A DNA stretch of 64,000 nt from DSBG01 sp049975365. Its GTDB lineage: Bacteria; Desulfobacterota; Desulfomonilia; UBA1062. Location: positions 4,192-68,191 of the forward strand of contig JBNGDS010000007.1 of NCBI GenBank assembly GCA_049975365.1, in the 5' to 3' direction. The first letter of the stretch is position 1; the number at the start of each line of letters is the position of its first letter. Position numbers and translations under genes: made by a program. Under the pieces are notes generated by a model, which was not told where the DNA came from, did not search any database, and was given only the letters and a program-made list of their open reading frames with translations. This document shows, in pieces, positions 35,117 to 44,178 of this stretch.

Positions 35117-36406
35117 CTAGAGCGTCCTGTTGTCGATCACCCGGACTGCCTTCCCTTGAGCGACAGGAATACCACCCGGCTCGCACAGAACCACCTCGGG
35201 GGTGATGAGAATCTCATCCCTGAGTTCGCGGGTAATCTTCGATCTCAACGATTCCAGGGCCTTATAGTCGCCAATTGACAACGAGGACTCAATCTCCACC
35301 TTCACGATCATGTGATCGTTATGTCCCCTCGATTCAAGGCTGATCTGGTAGTTTCTGCCCACTCCCTTGATTCCGATGAGAACTCCCTCGATCTGCATGG
35401 GGAAGATATTCACTCCCTTGAGGATCATCATGTCGTCGCTGCGGCCAGAAATCCGGGAGATCTTCCGGTGGGTCCTCCCGCATGTGCAGGGTTCGCTGCT
35501 CAGCGTGGTGAGATCTTTGGTTCGGTACCGGATGATGGGCATGGCTTCCCTTGCCAGCGTGGTTATGACGAGTTCACCTCTCTGTCCGATTTCCACGGGC
35601 TGAAGCGTTGAGGGATCAATGATCTCTACGAGGAAATCATCTTCCCAGATGTGCATGCCGTTCTTGTGCTGGCACTCGAACGCGACACCCGGTCCGTTCA
35701 TTTCGGAGAGGCCGTATGAGTTGTAGGCATTGATCCCGAAAAAGTCCTCCACCTTTTTTCTCGTCTCCTCGGTATGGGGCTCGGCACCCAGTATGGCGCA
35801 CGTGAACTGAGGGAATTCTTCTCTCGGATCAATGCCCATTGATTCCAGGGTGTCTGCAAGGTGAAGTGCGTAGCTCGGTATCACATGAATCACTGTTGTC
35901 CCGAAATCCTTCATGAACTTCAATTGCCTCTTGGTGTTCCCCGGCCCGGTGGGGATGGTGAGGCATCCCAGGCGTTCTGCTCCGTAGTGAAGACCCAGGC
36001 CGCCGGTGAATAACCCATACCCGATCATATTCTGAAAGACATCGCCTTTTCTCACCCCGATCATGTACAGGCAGCGACTGACCAGATCTGTCCACCTGTC
36101 GATATCACCCAAGGAGTGGTACACGACCGTGGGTGTTCCTGTGGTTCCCGATGACGAGTGCAGCCGTACCACCTCATCAAGCGATGTGCACACCATACCA
36201 AAGGGGTAGGCGTCCCGCAGGTCCTGTTTGGTGGTGAACGGGAGTTTTGTGATGTCGGATAGGTCAGTGATAGAGAAGTCCCGAATCCCTTTCTCCTGGT
36301 AGAATGGGGCCTTCGATGCGCGGTTCAGTGTTTCCTTCAATCTCTTCAGTTGGAGGTCTTCAAGTCGATCTCTTGAAATGGTCTCATGATCCCTGTTCCA
36401 GTACAC
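35117..36406 (-). CDS. paaK: Phenylacetate-CoA ligase
   Basis: 429-residue AMP-forming ligase. I choose the GTG at 36406 (VYWNRDHETISRDRL), which has GAGGGAGAAG upstream and the usual PaaK N-terminus and length (about 430); an ATG at 36454 has no ribosome site. Seen: adenylation motif HSSSGTTGTPTVVYH, AILGAEPHTEETR, YGLSEMNGPGVAFEC, YRTKDLTTL and GRSDDMMILKGVNIFP. It activates phenylacetate or a related aryl acid with CoA. In anaerobes it often works with 2-oxoacid:ferredoxin oxidoreductases in aromatic amino acid fermentation; such an operon lies 3.5 kb away. Confidence 0.9.
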   Translation of the reverse strand: MYWNRDHETISRDRLEDLQLKRLKETLNRASKAPFYQEKGIRDFSITDLSDITKLPFTTKQDLRDAYPFGMVCTSLDEVVRLHSSSGTTGTPTVVYHSLGDIDRWTDLVSRCLYMIGVRKGDVFQNMIGYGLFTGGLGLHYGAERLGCLTIPTGPGNTKRQLKFMKDFGTTVIHVIPSYALHLADTLESMGIDPREEFPQFTCAILGAEPHTEETRKKVEDFFGINAYNSYGLSEMNGPGVAFECQHKNGMHIWEDDFLVEIIDPSTLQPVEIGQRGELVITTLAREAMPIIRYRTKDLTTLSSEPCTCGRTHRKISRISGRSDDMMILKGVNIFPMQIEGVLIGIKGVGRNYQISLESRGHNDHMIVKVEIESSLSIGDYKALESLRSKITRELRDEILITPEVVLCEPGGIPVAQGKAVRVIDNRTL

Positions 36407-36734
36407 GCCTCTTCTCCCTCTTGTCAGATTTGAATTCGCACTAAGAGCTACCATTAACGGATATGCATGTCAAATGAGTCAAGATCTGTGATTGAATGAT
36501 ATATCCCACGGGTTTCTTTCTTTACGGCGCGTGTATTCACGTGGGAAAGATTCAGGAAAACACGTAGATCTGGTTTCTCGAATTGATTCCTCTTTGAACC
36601 TGAATAAAATCTTCACGCCTGATTGTAAGGGGAATCAGATGGTTCCATGCAGCGAGAAACCCTGCGTTTCATCACGCAGCACAGAAACCCCGGGTGCCCG
36701 CAAACCAGGACAGTGTGACCAGGGATGAACAGGT
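36407..36734. other. Intergenic region upstream of paaK
   Basis: 328 bases between the secG stop and the paaK start; both genes are on the minus strand, so this holds the paaK promoter and the 3' end of the pgk-tpiA-secG transcript. I see no convincing terminator hairpin and no gene. Confidence 0.3.
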
Positions 36735-37085
36735 CTACTGAGCAGGCTCTGCAGGGGCAGCAGGTGCTGTCGGGGGTGCGGGTTCGCTGCTCGACTCCGG
36801 AGTGGGCAGGGGTCCGGGTACTGTCGTCTGGGTCTGCATCACGCTCTGTGAGGGTTTTTCAAAGGCAAAATATCCAAGTGTGAGCGAAGTGAGCATGAAG
36901 ACGATCACCAGCACCCGTGTGGCCTTGTTCAGAAAATCAGCAGGTCCTGCACTTCCGAAGAGGGCCTGTGATCCAGCTCCGCCAAACACCGCTCCAATGT
37001 CAGCACCCTTGCCTGACTGGAGGAGAACCGCAACAATCAGGCAGACCGAAACCACTATGTGAATGGTCAGTAGAAATCCGTACAT
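36735..37085 (-). CDS. secG: Preprotein translocase subunit SecG
   Basis: 116 residues with two membrane helices (IHIVVSVCLIVAVLLQSGKGADIGAVFGG and NKATRVLVIVFMLTSLTLGYF) and the conserved LLQxGKGAD(I/M)GA...FG motif. A Pro/Ala-rich tail follows. Third gene after pgk and tpiA, an arrangement common in bacteria; the gap to tpiA is 7 bases. Confidence 0.93.
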   Translation of the reverse strand: MYGFLLTIHIVVSVCLIVAVLLQSGKGADIGAVFGGAGSQALFGSAGPADFLNKATRVLVIVFMLTSLTLGYFAFEKPSQSVMQTQTTVPGPLPTPESSSEPAPPTAPAAPAEPAQ

Positions 37086-37092
37086 TTTTTTC

Positions 37093-37851
37093 TCACCTTC
37101 TGAATCGTATTATCCTTTCGAAAGATGCCGCATCCAGACTAGCACCGCCTACAAGGGCACCATCGATGTCTTCCTCGGCCATGAGAGCATCAATATTGTC
37201 CGGTTTCACGCTCCCACCATAGAGGATTCGGGTCGTATCCGAGATCTCTTTCCCGAAGAGGTCTGAAAGTATGCCCCGGATGTACGCATGAACCTCCTGT
37301 GCGATCTGGGGCGTGGCCGTCTTCCCTGTGCCGATTGCCCAGATCGGTTCATACGCCACCACAATGCCACGAGCTTGATCCTTGTTGAGCTGGGAGAGTC
37401 CCCGTGTCACCTGACCATGAATCACTGTGAAGGTCTGTCCCTGTTCCCGCTGCTGCAGGGTTTCTCCAACGCAGACAATGGGGGTCAGGGATGCGGACAG
37501 TGCAGCCTTGATGCGCCTGTTTACTGTTTCATCGGTTTCGGAAAAGTACTGTCTTCGCTCTGAGTGTCCTATGATCACGTGGGTTGCACCAATGCTCGCA
37601 AGCATTGCCGGCCCGATTTCTCCCGTGAAGGCACCCTGTTCCTCCCAGAACACGTTCTGTGAACCGACCGAGACCGGAGTATGTGCAAACGCTGCTGCCA
37701 GCCGGCTAATATAGATGTATGGAGGGCAGATGAGCACCTCTCTGTCGTCATCGAGTTTGACGAGGCGCTTTTTCAGGTCTGTGGCAAAACTCTCGGCCTC
37801 GCCATTGGTCTTGAACATCTTCCAGTTCCCGGCTATCAGGGGTTTTCTCAT
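37093..37851 (-). CDS. tpiA: Triose-phosphate isomerase
   Basis: 252-residue TIM-barrel enzyme interconverting DHAP and glyceraldehyde-3-phosphate. Seen: AGNWKMFKTN (catalytic Lys), IIGHSERRQYF (catalytic His) and AYEPIWAIGTGKTAT (catalytic Glu and loop 6), ending ILYGGSVKPDN and GALVGGASL. Between pgk and secG in one operon. Confidence 0.97.
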   Translation of the reverse strand: MRKPLIAGNWKMFKTNGEAESFATDLKKRLVKLDDDREVLICPPYIYISRLAAAFAHTPVSVGSQNVFWEEQGAFTGEIGPAMLASIGATHVIIGHSERRQYFSETDETVNRRIKAALSASLTPIVCVGETLQQREQGQTFTVIHGQVTRGLSQLNKDQARGIVVAYEPIWAIGTGKTATPQIAQEVHAYIRGILSDLFGKEISDTTRILYGGSVKPDNIDALMAEEDIDGALVGGASLDAASFERIIRFRR

Positions 37852-37863
37852 GCGCTCGATTCC

Positions 37864-39048
37864 TTATTGTTCCAGTGCCACAACGCCTGGAAGTTCTCTG
37901 CCTCCGAGCATCTCGAGGAATGCGCCACCTGCTGTGGAGACGAAATCGATCCTATCCTCAACCTTGCTCTTGTGGAGTGCAGCATCTGTATCACCACCGC
38001 CGACAATGGTCAATGCATTTGATGCTGCAATATCGTTGGTGATGGAAAGCGTTCCCTGGGCAAACTCGTCGATCTCGAACATACCCATTGGCCCATTCCA
38101 CACGATGGTTTTGCAGTCACTGAGTGCTTCTGAGAAGAGAGTAGCAGATGCCGGCCCGATGTCCAGACCTATGAGATCAGGGGTGATCTCCTGGATCGTT
38201 CGAACGACGGTGTGCACCCCCTCTTTTGCCTCAGAGGCACAGATGCAGTCGACAGGTAGGTAGAGTTTGATGCCTGTTTGCCTCGCCTTTTCCATGATGG
38301 TGCGGGCTTTGTCCAGAAGGTCATCTTCCACGAGTGATTTGCCGATGCCCTCTCCGAGGGATTTGACGAATGTAAATGCCATGCCACCGCCGATGATGAG
38401 CTTGTCCACTTTGTCGATAAGATTCTCCAGTATCTCGAGCTTGCCTGATACCTTTGCCCCGCCGACCACAGCAACAAAGGGTCTCTGGGGATTCTTGAGG
38501 GCCTTGTTGATATGGTCAACCTCTCTGAGAAGGAGAAAGCCGGCTGCCTTTTCTGAGATGTGATTACACACGCCGACATTTGATGCATGTGCTCGGTGGG
38601 CGGTGGCAAAGGCATCGTTGACGAAGCAGTCACCAAGGGATGCAAGCTCCTGTGCGAATCCTGGGTCGTTTTTCTCTTCTTCGATATGAAAGCGCAGGTT
38701 TTCCAGGAGGAGAACATCTCCTGAATTGAGCTTGTCAACCATGGCCTTCACTTTATCCCCGATGCAATCGGGAGCCATATCCACTTTGGTTCCCAGGAGT
38801 TCGGAAAGCCTTCGCGCCACGGGAAGCAGACTCTTCTTTTTATCCACCTTCCCCTTGGGTCTGCCCAGGTGTGACATAAGCACGACTTTGGCGCCAGCAT
38901 CCACAGCATACTGGATCGTTGGGAGCGCAGCCCGTATGCGTGCGTCGTCCCGAATGCCCAAATTCTCGTCGAGGGGTACATTGAAATCCACTCTGATCAG
39001 CACCCTTTTTGATTTCAAGTCCAAGTCTTTGATGGACTGAATACCCAT
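37864..39048 (-). CDS. pgk: Phosphoglycerate kinase
   Basis: 394 residues from the ATG at 39048, preceded by AAGGAGGAGACACA; a longer frame to 39066 is unlikely. Seen: KRVLIRVDFNVPLDENLGIRDDARIRAALPTI, LMSHLGRPKG, LLLENLRFH, VNDAFATAHRAHAS and the C-terminal GGGDTDAAL. Catalyses 1,3-bisphosphoglycerate + ADP to 3-phosphoglycerate + ATP. First gene of pgk-tpiA-secG. Confidence 0.97.
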   Translation of the reverse strand: MGIQSIKDLDLKSKRVLIRVDFNVPLDENLGIRDDARIRAALPTIQYAVDAGAKVVLMSHLGRPKGKVDKKKSLLPVARRLSELLGTKVDMAPDCIGDKVKAMVDKLNSGDVLLLENLRFHIEEEKNDPGFAQELASLGDCFVNDAFATAHRAHASNVGVCNHISEKAAGFLLLREVDHINKALKNPQRPFVAVVGGAKVSGKLEILENLIDKVDKLIIGGGMAFTFVKSLGEGIGKSLVEDDLLDKARTIMEKARQTGIKLYLPVDCICASEAKEGVHTVVRTIQEITPDLIGLDIGPASATLFSEALSDCKTIVWNGPMGMFEIDEFAQGTLSITNDIAASNALTIVGGGDTDAALHKSKVEDRIDFVSTAGGAFLEMLGGRELPGVVALEQ

Positions 39049-39114
39049 TGTGTCTCCTCCTTGCACGGTATGTAGTTCGGGTCATGGTTATGGTAGAACT
39101 GTAACGAGAGGATA

Positions 39115-39143
39115 TATCTATGAAAAATAAAGGCTCATGTCAA
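39115..39143 (-). promoter_or_regulatory. Promoter of the pgk-tpiA-secG operon
   Basis: On the minus strand, a perfect TTGACA (forward 39138-39143), a 17-bp spacer and TAGATA (forward 39115-39120), 67 bases before the pgk start codon. The -35 and spacing are ideal, the -10 is partial. Confidence 0.55.
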
Positions 39144-39243
39144 TATTGGACCCTTTACAAAGTTGCGCGCATCCCGTTAAATATCATACTAGTCGTACAC
39201 TGTCTATTATCAAGAGGCAGGGGCTGTCAATTGGGTTTGCGGG

Positions 39244-39927
39244 ATGAATGAGGACGAACAGAGGCTCTCACCACTGGTGAATACACTCGGAGATCAGTTT
39301 CGCACCCTCGTCCGTAATCTCAGAGAAGGAAACCGGAAAAAGGCAGTCATCCTGGCCGATGAGGCCAGAGAGCAGATCTCTGCCAAAGGGATAGCCATTG
39401 TCTCACAGGATCTCATCGAACGCATGGCCCAGTCCCAGGCGTTCAGGAATTCCCTGATTAATTCACCATCCATAGTACCCGGTATCGGGACCATTCTTTC
39501 TTTTGCGATGCTCAGCATCGAAAATTTCTTCATCCTCGATCAATCCGTAACGCTCATTCTCGCCCTCGCCCACCTCAGAGGTCTCAGGTTTCAGAAGGGA
39601 GACACATCGGAGGAGGAGTTTATCATCCGCATCCTCGGGGAGGCATTCGGTATTGTGGAAGATCAGGATCAGAGCAGTTCAGGAACGATCATCAGGAGTT
39701 ATGTAACAGAAACCCTTCCCCGGCGGTACGTCAACAAAAGCATTGACAGGGGCATGAGGAAACTGATGACACGGATCCTTCCCTACAGAAGAAAATCCCG
39801 CCTGCTGCCAGGCGGTGTGGGGCTTGTCATGTCTGCTGCGAATGCGTATGAAACGTTAGTTCGGGTCGGGCAGTCGACCTTGAAGCATATCAAAAGGATA
39901 CAGCAAGGCGAAGAACCTCCTTCGTAG
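39244..39927 (+). CDS. Hypothetical protein, membrane-associated
   Basis: 227 residues. The N-terminal third is helical and charged. A hydrophobic stretch near the centre (PGIGTILSFAMLSIENFFILDQSVTLILALAHL) resembles the membrane-inserting region of EcsC/DUF697-type proteins, and the C-terminus has a short Gly-rich segment (LLPGGVGLVMSAANAYETLVRVG). I cannot assign a family. It is divergent from pgk and convergent with the ACT-domain gene. Confidence 0.5.
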   Translation: MNEDEQRLSPLVNTLGDQFRTLVRNLREGNRKKAVILADEAREQISAKGIAIVSQDLIERMAQSQAFRNSLINSPSIVPGIGTILSFAMLSIENFFILDQSVTLILALAHLRGLRFQKGDTSEEEFIIRILGEAFGIVEDQDQSSSGTIIRSYVTETLPRRYVNKSIDRGMRKLMTRILPYRRKSRLLPGGVGLVMSAANAYETLVRVGQSTLKHIKRIQQGEEPPS

Positions 39928-39944
39928 CGCTCTCGAGAGGAGAT

Positions 39945-40373
39945 CTAGAGCCGATAGACTTCTTTATCCCAGAGCTTTACCCAGTTTCTTTTGAGGACGT
40001 CGGTGGCAACCGTGATGTTGTCGACTTCCATTATGATGATAGGATTTGATGCCCGTCCTATGTAGGGATACATGGTTATGGCATTGATCTTTGCGTCACG
40101 AAGTGGCTTGAGTACAGCATTCATGCCGCCGGGGTGATCAGGCATCTCCACGGCAAGGACATCTGTCTCGATGAATTCTATTTCTTCTGCCTTGAGGGCG
40201 TTTTTCGCTTTTTTCGGATCATCAACTACGATGCAGATGGATGATATCTCTGTAGATTCCGGGCCCACTGAGATCGCCCGGATGTTCACCCCATGTTTTC
40301 CCAGGACATCGCTGAGGTACGAGAGTTTACCGGAAACGTTCGCGGTCTCGAGACGCAATTGCTTGACAGGCAT
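39945..40373 (-). CDS. Tandem ACT-domain protein
   Basis: 142 residues with two ACT repeats: KQLRLETANVSGKLSYLSDVLGKHGVNIRAISVG and VEMPDHPGGMNAVLKPLRDAKINAITMYPYIG. ACT domains bind amino acids. Small stand-alone proteins of this kind are often encoded with aryl-CoA ligases or 2-oxoacid oxidoreductases. It starts 3 bases after the oxidoreductase gamma-subunit gene, so it may sense an amino acid whose 2-oxoacid is the substrate. Confidence 0.8.
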   Translation of the reverse strand: MPVKQLRLETANVSGKLSYLSDVLGKHGVNIRAISVGPESTEISSICIVVDDPKKAKNALKAEEIEFIETDVLAVEMPDHPGGMNAVLKPLRDAKINAITMYPYIGRASNPIIIMEVDNITVATDVLKRNWVKLWDKEVYRL

Positions 40374-40376
40374 GTC

Positions 40377-40922
40377 CTATGTCTCCTTTGCGAAAAAATC
40401 ATATCCAACCTGCAGGGCTTCGATGTTCTTGTCCTTGAATTTTGCCTTGGACTTCCCCAGGATTGTCTCCATGTTGTCCACGATGGTGGATAGTTTGACC
40501 TGATGGGTCTTGCTCACGAAAGCACCGAGCATGACCATGTTGGCGTACTGCTCGCCCACAGTGTTTTTTGCAAGATCATTGACCGGTATCTCCACCAGTT
40601 CGACATCACCGCGGACCGGCCTATCCTTCACGATGCTCGTGTTGATGAAAACCTCTCCCCCCGAGGCGCTCAGATTCTGAAGCCTGAGAAGGGACTCATT
40701 GTCCATGACGACAAGATAGTCGGGAGATGATGCAACGGGGGAGGCGATTTCCTCGTCCGATATGGCAATCGTGCAGGACGTTACCCCGCCGCGCATTTCA
40801 GCACCATAGGAGGGGAGATAGGTCACGTTGTGGCCTTCCAGCATGGCGGCCCACGCGAGGCAGAGACCCGAGAAGAGGATTCCCTGTCCGCCTATTCCGC
40901 TCATGATCGTCTTCTGTAGCAT
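40377..40922 (-). CDS. 2-oxoacid:ferredoxin oxidoreductase, gamma subunit
   Basis: 181 residues from the ATG at 40922, which lies 2 bases past the beta-subunit stop; a longer frame overlapping the beta gene is rejected. Seen: MSGIGGQGILFSGLCLAWAAMLEGHNVTYLPSYGAEMRGG, then SDEEIASPVASSPDYLVVMDN, typical of the gamma domain of KorC/VorC. The gamma subunit contributes the CoA-site side of the complex. Confidence 0.9.
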   Translation of the reverse strand: MLQKTIMSGIGGQGILFSGLCLAWAAMLEGHNVTYLPSYGAEMRGGVTSCTIAISDEEIASPVASSPDYLVVMDNESLLRLQNLSASGGEVFINTSIVKDRPVRGDVELVEIPVNDLAKNTVGEQYANMVMLGAFVSKTHQVKLSTIVDNMETILGKSKAKFKDKNIEALQVGYDFFAKET

Positions 40923-40924
40923 GT

Positions 40925-41677
40925 CTATGTTCCTTTTTTTCGTGTCGCGTCTTTCATCACGCCAATGGGGTATTCCACCTCCATCTTCTCTTCCAGGTAC
41001 GTGAACGCTTCTACCGGGGTTATCTTCCAGTTCGTCGGACACGGAGAGAGGACCTCCACCAGGGAATACCCGAGACCGGCAATCTGGACCTCCAAGGCCT
41101 TTTTTATGGCTTTTTTTGTGGTCATGACTTTTGCCGGTGTCGCCAGAGATGTGCGTGCCACATACGCCGCACCGGGGAGTGTTGAGATGAGCTCGGTGAT
41201 CTTCAGGGGATAGCCCTCCACGTCTGGTCTCCTCCCAAGGGGGGATGTGGTGGTCTTCTGTCCCAGGATTGTGGTAGGTGCCATCTGTCCTCCTGTCATC
41301 CCGTAGACGGCATTGTTGACGAATATGCTGGTGATGAGCTCACCGCGATTGGCGGCGTGCAGCGTTTCAGCGGTCCCGATCGCTGCCATGTCACCGTCTC
41401 CCTGATAGGTGAAGATGATCCGATCCGGACGTGCGCGCTTGAATCCCGTTGCTACGGCACACCCTCTCCCGTGTGCAGCTTCACACATGTCGATGTCGAA
41501 GTAATTGTATGCAAGGACGGCACAGCCGGCAGGGGGAATTCCTATGATCCTGCCTCGCAGGTCCATCTCGTCGATGATCTCGGCGAGCAGGCGATGGATG
41601 ATTGAATGTCCGCACCCCGGACAGTAGTGGTAGGGAACGGGCTTCAAGCATGAAGGCCTGGAAAATACCTTTTTCAT
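40925..41677 (-). CDS. 2-oxoacid:ferredoxin oxidoreductase, beta (TPP-binding) subunit
   Basis: 250 residues. Thiamine diphosphate-binding motif GDGDMAAIGTAETLHAANR...NNAVYGMTGGQ, preceded by YCPGCGHSIIHRL and GIPPAGC. Matches the beta subunit of KorB/VorB enzymes that turn a 2-oxoacid plus CoA into acyl-CoA, CO2 and reduced ferredoxin. Substrate (2-oxoglutarate or branched/aryl 2-oxoacid) not decidable from sequence. Confidence 0.92.
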   Translation of the reverse strand: MKKVFSRPSCLKPVPYHYCPGCGHSIIHRLLAEIIDEMDLRGRIIGIPPAGCAVLAYNYFDIDMCEAAHGRGCAVATGFKRARPDRIIFTYQGDGDMAAIGTAETLHAANRGELITSIFVNNAVYGMTGGQMAPTTILGQKTTTSPLGRRPDVEGYPLKITELISTLPGAAYVARTSLATPAKVMTTKKAIKKALEVQIAGLGYSLVEVLSPCPTNWKITPVEAFTYLEEKMEVEYPIGVMKDATRKKGT

Positions 41678-41680
41678 CCC

Positions 41681-42751
41681 TTACAGTTCCTTCTGCATCC
41701 AGTAGCGTTCGATGATCCGGGCGATCTCCTGGGGTAAGGGAACAATACCCCCTGGTCTACCGTAGAATTCGCAGTCTACCTTGCCGCCCACGGCAAGCTT
41801 GACGTCGTCGATCATCTGCCCCGTGCTCATCTCGAATACGAGGAATAGTTTCGTCTTCTTCATGAGATTTCCGATGGCTTCATCCGGAAACGGCCACAGG
41901 GTTATAGGTCTGAAGAGTCCAACTTTGAGTCCATCGCTTCGCACCCGTTTCACCGCACCCTTTGCGATCCTGGCAGCGGTTCCGTAGGCGATGATGGTGA
42001 GCTTTGCATCGTCTGTCATGAATTCTTCATAGCGAGGAAGACTTTTTCTCATGAGATCGTACTTGCGTTTCAGCTTCCAGTTATGCTCCTCCATATCTCT
42101 GGTATCGAGGATCAGGGATTTGATGATCCGTGAGGGCCTGTCCTGGGCTCCATCGAGGATGTAATCCTTGGGAGGGAGTTCGATTTCTTCACGCTCGTGC
42201 ACGTAGATCGGCTCTACCATCTGTCCCATCATGCCGTCACCGAGGATCATGACCGGAGTCCGGTAAATGTCGGCGACGTCGAATGACTCCATGGTGAAGT
42301 CGTACAGCTCCTGGATTGTGGCAGGCGCATACACGGGCATGCGGTAGTCTCCATGTCCGCCCCCGCGCGTGGCCTGGTAGTAATCGCCCTGGCTGGGGGC
42401 TATGTTGCCCAGACCAGGACCGCCCCTGTTGATATTGATGATGACGGCGGGAAGTTCCATGGCGGCGAGGAATGAAAGGCCTTCCTGCTTCAGGCTGATC
42501 CCTGGGGATGAGGAACTCGTCATGGCCCTGATCCCTGTCGCTGCAGCCCCGAGAACCATATTGATGGATGCGATTTCGCTCTCTCCCTGCAGGAACACCC
42601 TCCCGACCTCTGACATCCGGCGGGCCATGTATTCCGGGATTTCGTTCTGAGGTGTTATGGGATACCCGAAGTAGCAGGAACACCCGGCGCGAACTGCTGC
42701 CTCTCCGATCGCATCGGACCCCTTCATCAGGATTTTCTCACCATTATTCAC
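41681..42751 (-). CDS. 2-oxoacid:ferredoxin oxidoreductase, alpha subunit
   Basis: 356 residues from the GTG at 42751, which overlaps the end of the ferredoxin gene by 8 bases and has GAGGTG upstream; this gives VNNGEKILMKGSDAIGEAAVRAGC, the usual N-terminus. Seen: FGYPITPQNEIPEYMA, FLQGESEIASINMVLGAAATGIRAMTSSSSPG and RGGPGLGNIAPSQGDYYQA. The adjacent PaaK and ACT protein lean towards an amino-acid-derived 2-oxoacid, but this is inference. Confidence 0.92.
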   Translation of the reverse strand: MNNGEKILMKGSDAIGEAAVRAGCSCYFGYPITPQNEIPEYMARRMSEVGRVFLQGESEIASINMVLGAAATGIRAMTSSSSPGISLKQEGLSFLAAMELPAVIININRGGPGLGNIAPSQGDYYQATRGGGHGDYRMPVYAPATIQELYDFTMESFDVADIYRTPVMILGDGMMGQMVEPIYVHEREEIELPPKDYILDGAQDRPSRIIKSLILDTRDMEEHNWKLKRKYDLMRKSLPRYEEFMTDDAKLTIIAYGTAARIAKGAVKRVRSDGLKVGLFRPITLWPFPDEAIGNLMKKTKLFLVFEMSTGQMIDDVKLAVGGKVDCEFYGRPGGIVPLPQEIARIIERYWMQKEL

Positions 42752-42956
42752 GATACACCTCGATCGCAATTTCTGGGCACATTACTGCACACAGGGTACA
42801 GGCCCTGCAGGTTTCCTTGATGTATTCCGCAGGATGAAACCCCCTATGATTCAACCCTTCGGAAATGCGGATTGCCTCATCAGGACAGACAGTTATGCAC
42901 AGTTCACAACTCTTGCACAGATTCTGATCAATGGTGATCTTTCCCTTTGCTGCCAT
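42744..42956 (-). CDS. 2-oxoacid:ferredoxin oxidoreductase, delta (ferredoxin) subunit
   Basis: 70-residue 2x[4Fe-4S] ferredoxin: CKSCELCITVCPDEAI and CRACTLCAVMCPEIAI. First gene of the four-subunit oxidoreductase operon (delta-alpha-beta-gamma, then ACT). It takes electrons from the TPP subunit to soluble ferredoxin. Confidence 0.93.
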   Translation of the reverse strand: MAAKGKITIDQNLCKSCELCITVCPDEAIRISEGLNHRGFHPAEYIKETCRACTLCAVMCPEIAIEVYRE

Positions 42957-43294
42957 ACCGAATGCTTTCTTTCCTATAAAGTGGACCGTTATGTAACATC
43001 AAAAATCAATTCTGTACAGTGTGATTTTCCTTGTGATCACCAGGCACTCGTGTGAATCTCGGTTTTTGAACACCCACATCTGAGTGTGTGTGCGACGAAT
43101 GATCCCACGAGTACATACTTGATCGGCGAAGAAATACAGAAGAGAAGCAGGAGTAGCGTGCCCTATCCGTGGGTATGGGTCCTTTGGATAGTCTAAAGCA
43201 GGAACTCTTTGAGAATAAACCCTATTCCATGGATGGACCCCTTGAAATACAGAAGAACGGCCCTATATAAACTGAAAAAAACGGAGGTGAGAGT
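42957..43294. other. Divergent control region between the oxidoreductase and heat-shock operons
   Basis: 338 bases. For the minus-strand operon, a weak TTGATG-18-TATAGG promoter lies close to the ferredoxin gene. For the plus-strand operon the sigma-32-like promoter at 43238-43269 is annotated separately. No CIRCE element and no gene seen. Confidence 0.4.
43238..43269 (+). promoter_or_regulatory. Sigma-32 (heat-shock) type promoter
   Basis: CCCCTTGAA (43238-43246), a 14-bp spacer and CCCTATATA (43261-43269) match the RpoH consensus CCCTTGAA-N13/14-CCCCATNTA very closely. It stands 25 bases before the first hsp20 start codon. Confidence 0.8.
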
Positions 43295-43735
43295 ATGATT
43301 CGGATCGGAAGACCTGGTTGGACATGGGACCCATTCAGGGAAATGGATCGGTTCCAGCAGGATATTAGCAGCCTGTTTTCCGGGGTGAATCGTTTTCCTG
43401 CGAGAACATACCCTGCATTGAATGTATACACCGGGGACGAAGACGTGGTCATCACGTCGGAGATTCCTGGGATCGATCCCGCGGATATCGACCTGTCGGT
43501 GACCGGCGATATGCTCACGATCAAAGGAACGCGGAAGAATCCGCAGTTGAAGAATGATGAAAGGTGGCACCGAAGAGAACGTGGATACGGCAATTTTTAC
43601 AGAACCTTGAAGCTGCCGTACAATGTTGACGGGAACAAGGTGAGCGCAGATTACACGAGAGGAGTCCTCAAGATCGTGCTGCCGAGAGCGGAAGCTGACA
43701 AGCCACGGAAGATAACCGTGAAAGCCGAAAAATAA
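43295..43735 (+). CDS. Small heat-shock protein Hsp20, copy 1
   Basis: 146 residues. The alpha-crystallin domain runs from LNVYTGDEDVVITSEIPGIDPADIDLSVTGDMLTIKG to LKLPYNVDGNKVSADYTRGVLKIVLPRAE. ATP-independent holdase that binds unfolding proteins. First of three tandem, divergent sHSP genes under a sigma-32-type promoter, with an ACGGAGGTGAGAG ribosome site. Confidence 0.93.
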   Translation: MIRIGRPGWTWDPFREMDRFQQDISSLFSGVNRFPARTYPALNVYTGDEDVVITSEIPGIDPADIDLSVTGDMLTIKGTRKNPQLKNDERWHRRERGYGNFYRTLKLPYNVDGNKVSADYTRGVLKIVLPRAEADKPRKITVKAEK

Positions 43736-43746
43736 CAAGGAGGTGA

Positions 43747-44166
43747 ATGTCTATGGCTGAGAAAGGAAAAACCTTGAAGGCTGCTGAAAAGGCAGAAGTT
43801 CAGGAGAGCGCTGTTGCGGAGCGGACAAAGGATCGTCGGACCTTTATCCCGAATGTGGACATCACCGAGACCGCCCATGCCCTCATGATCCACGCAGACA
43901 TGCCGGGCGCTGACGAGAGAAACCTCAACATCACACTGGAAAATGATGTGCTGACTATCGAGGCCCAGGTCGAGGACATTCGGGTGAAAGACCATACCCT
44001 CTCCTATGCAGAGTACGAAGTTGGCGACTACTACAGGGCGTTCACTATCAACGAGGCTGTTGATCGGGAAAAGATCGAGGCCACACTGAAAAACGGCGTT
44101 CTGAGTGTCGTATTGCCAAAGGCAGAAGAGGCTAAAACGAAGAGTATTCCCATCAAGTCGCGATAA
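43747..44166 (+). CDS. Small heat-shock protein Hsp20, copy 2
   Basis: 139 residues. Alpha-crystallin domain: PNVDITETAHALMIHADMPGADERNLNITLENDVLTIEAQ and DREKIEATLKNGVLSVVLPKAEEAKTKSIPI. It has a Lys/Glu-rich N-terminus (EKGKTLKAAEKAEVQ) instead of an aromatic one, so it may play a different role in a mixed oligomer. It begins 11 bases after copy 1 behind AAGGAGGTGAATG. Confidence 0.92.
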   Translation: MSMAEKGKTLKAAEKAEVQESAVAERTKDRRTFIPNVDITETAHALMIHADMPGADERNLNITLENDVLTIEAQVEDIRVKDHTLSYAEYEVGDYYRAFTINEAVDREKIEATLKNGVLSVVLPKAEEAKTKSIPIKSR

Positions 44167-44178
44167 GGAGGTGAGACT

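Noticed and set aside
36492..36728. 78-codon plus-strand gene between paaK and secG
   Set aside because: No ribosome site, low-complexity composition and no family resemblance.
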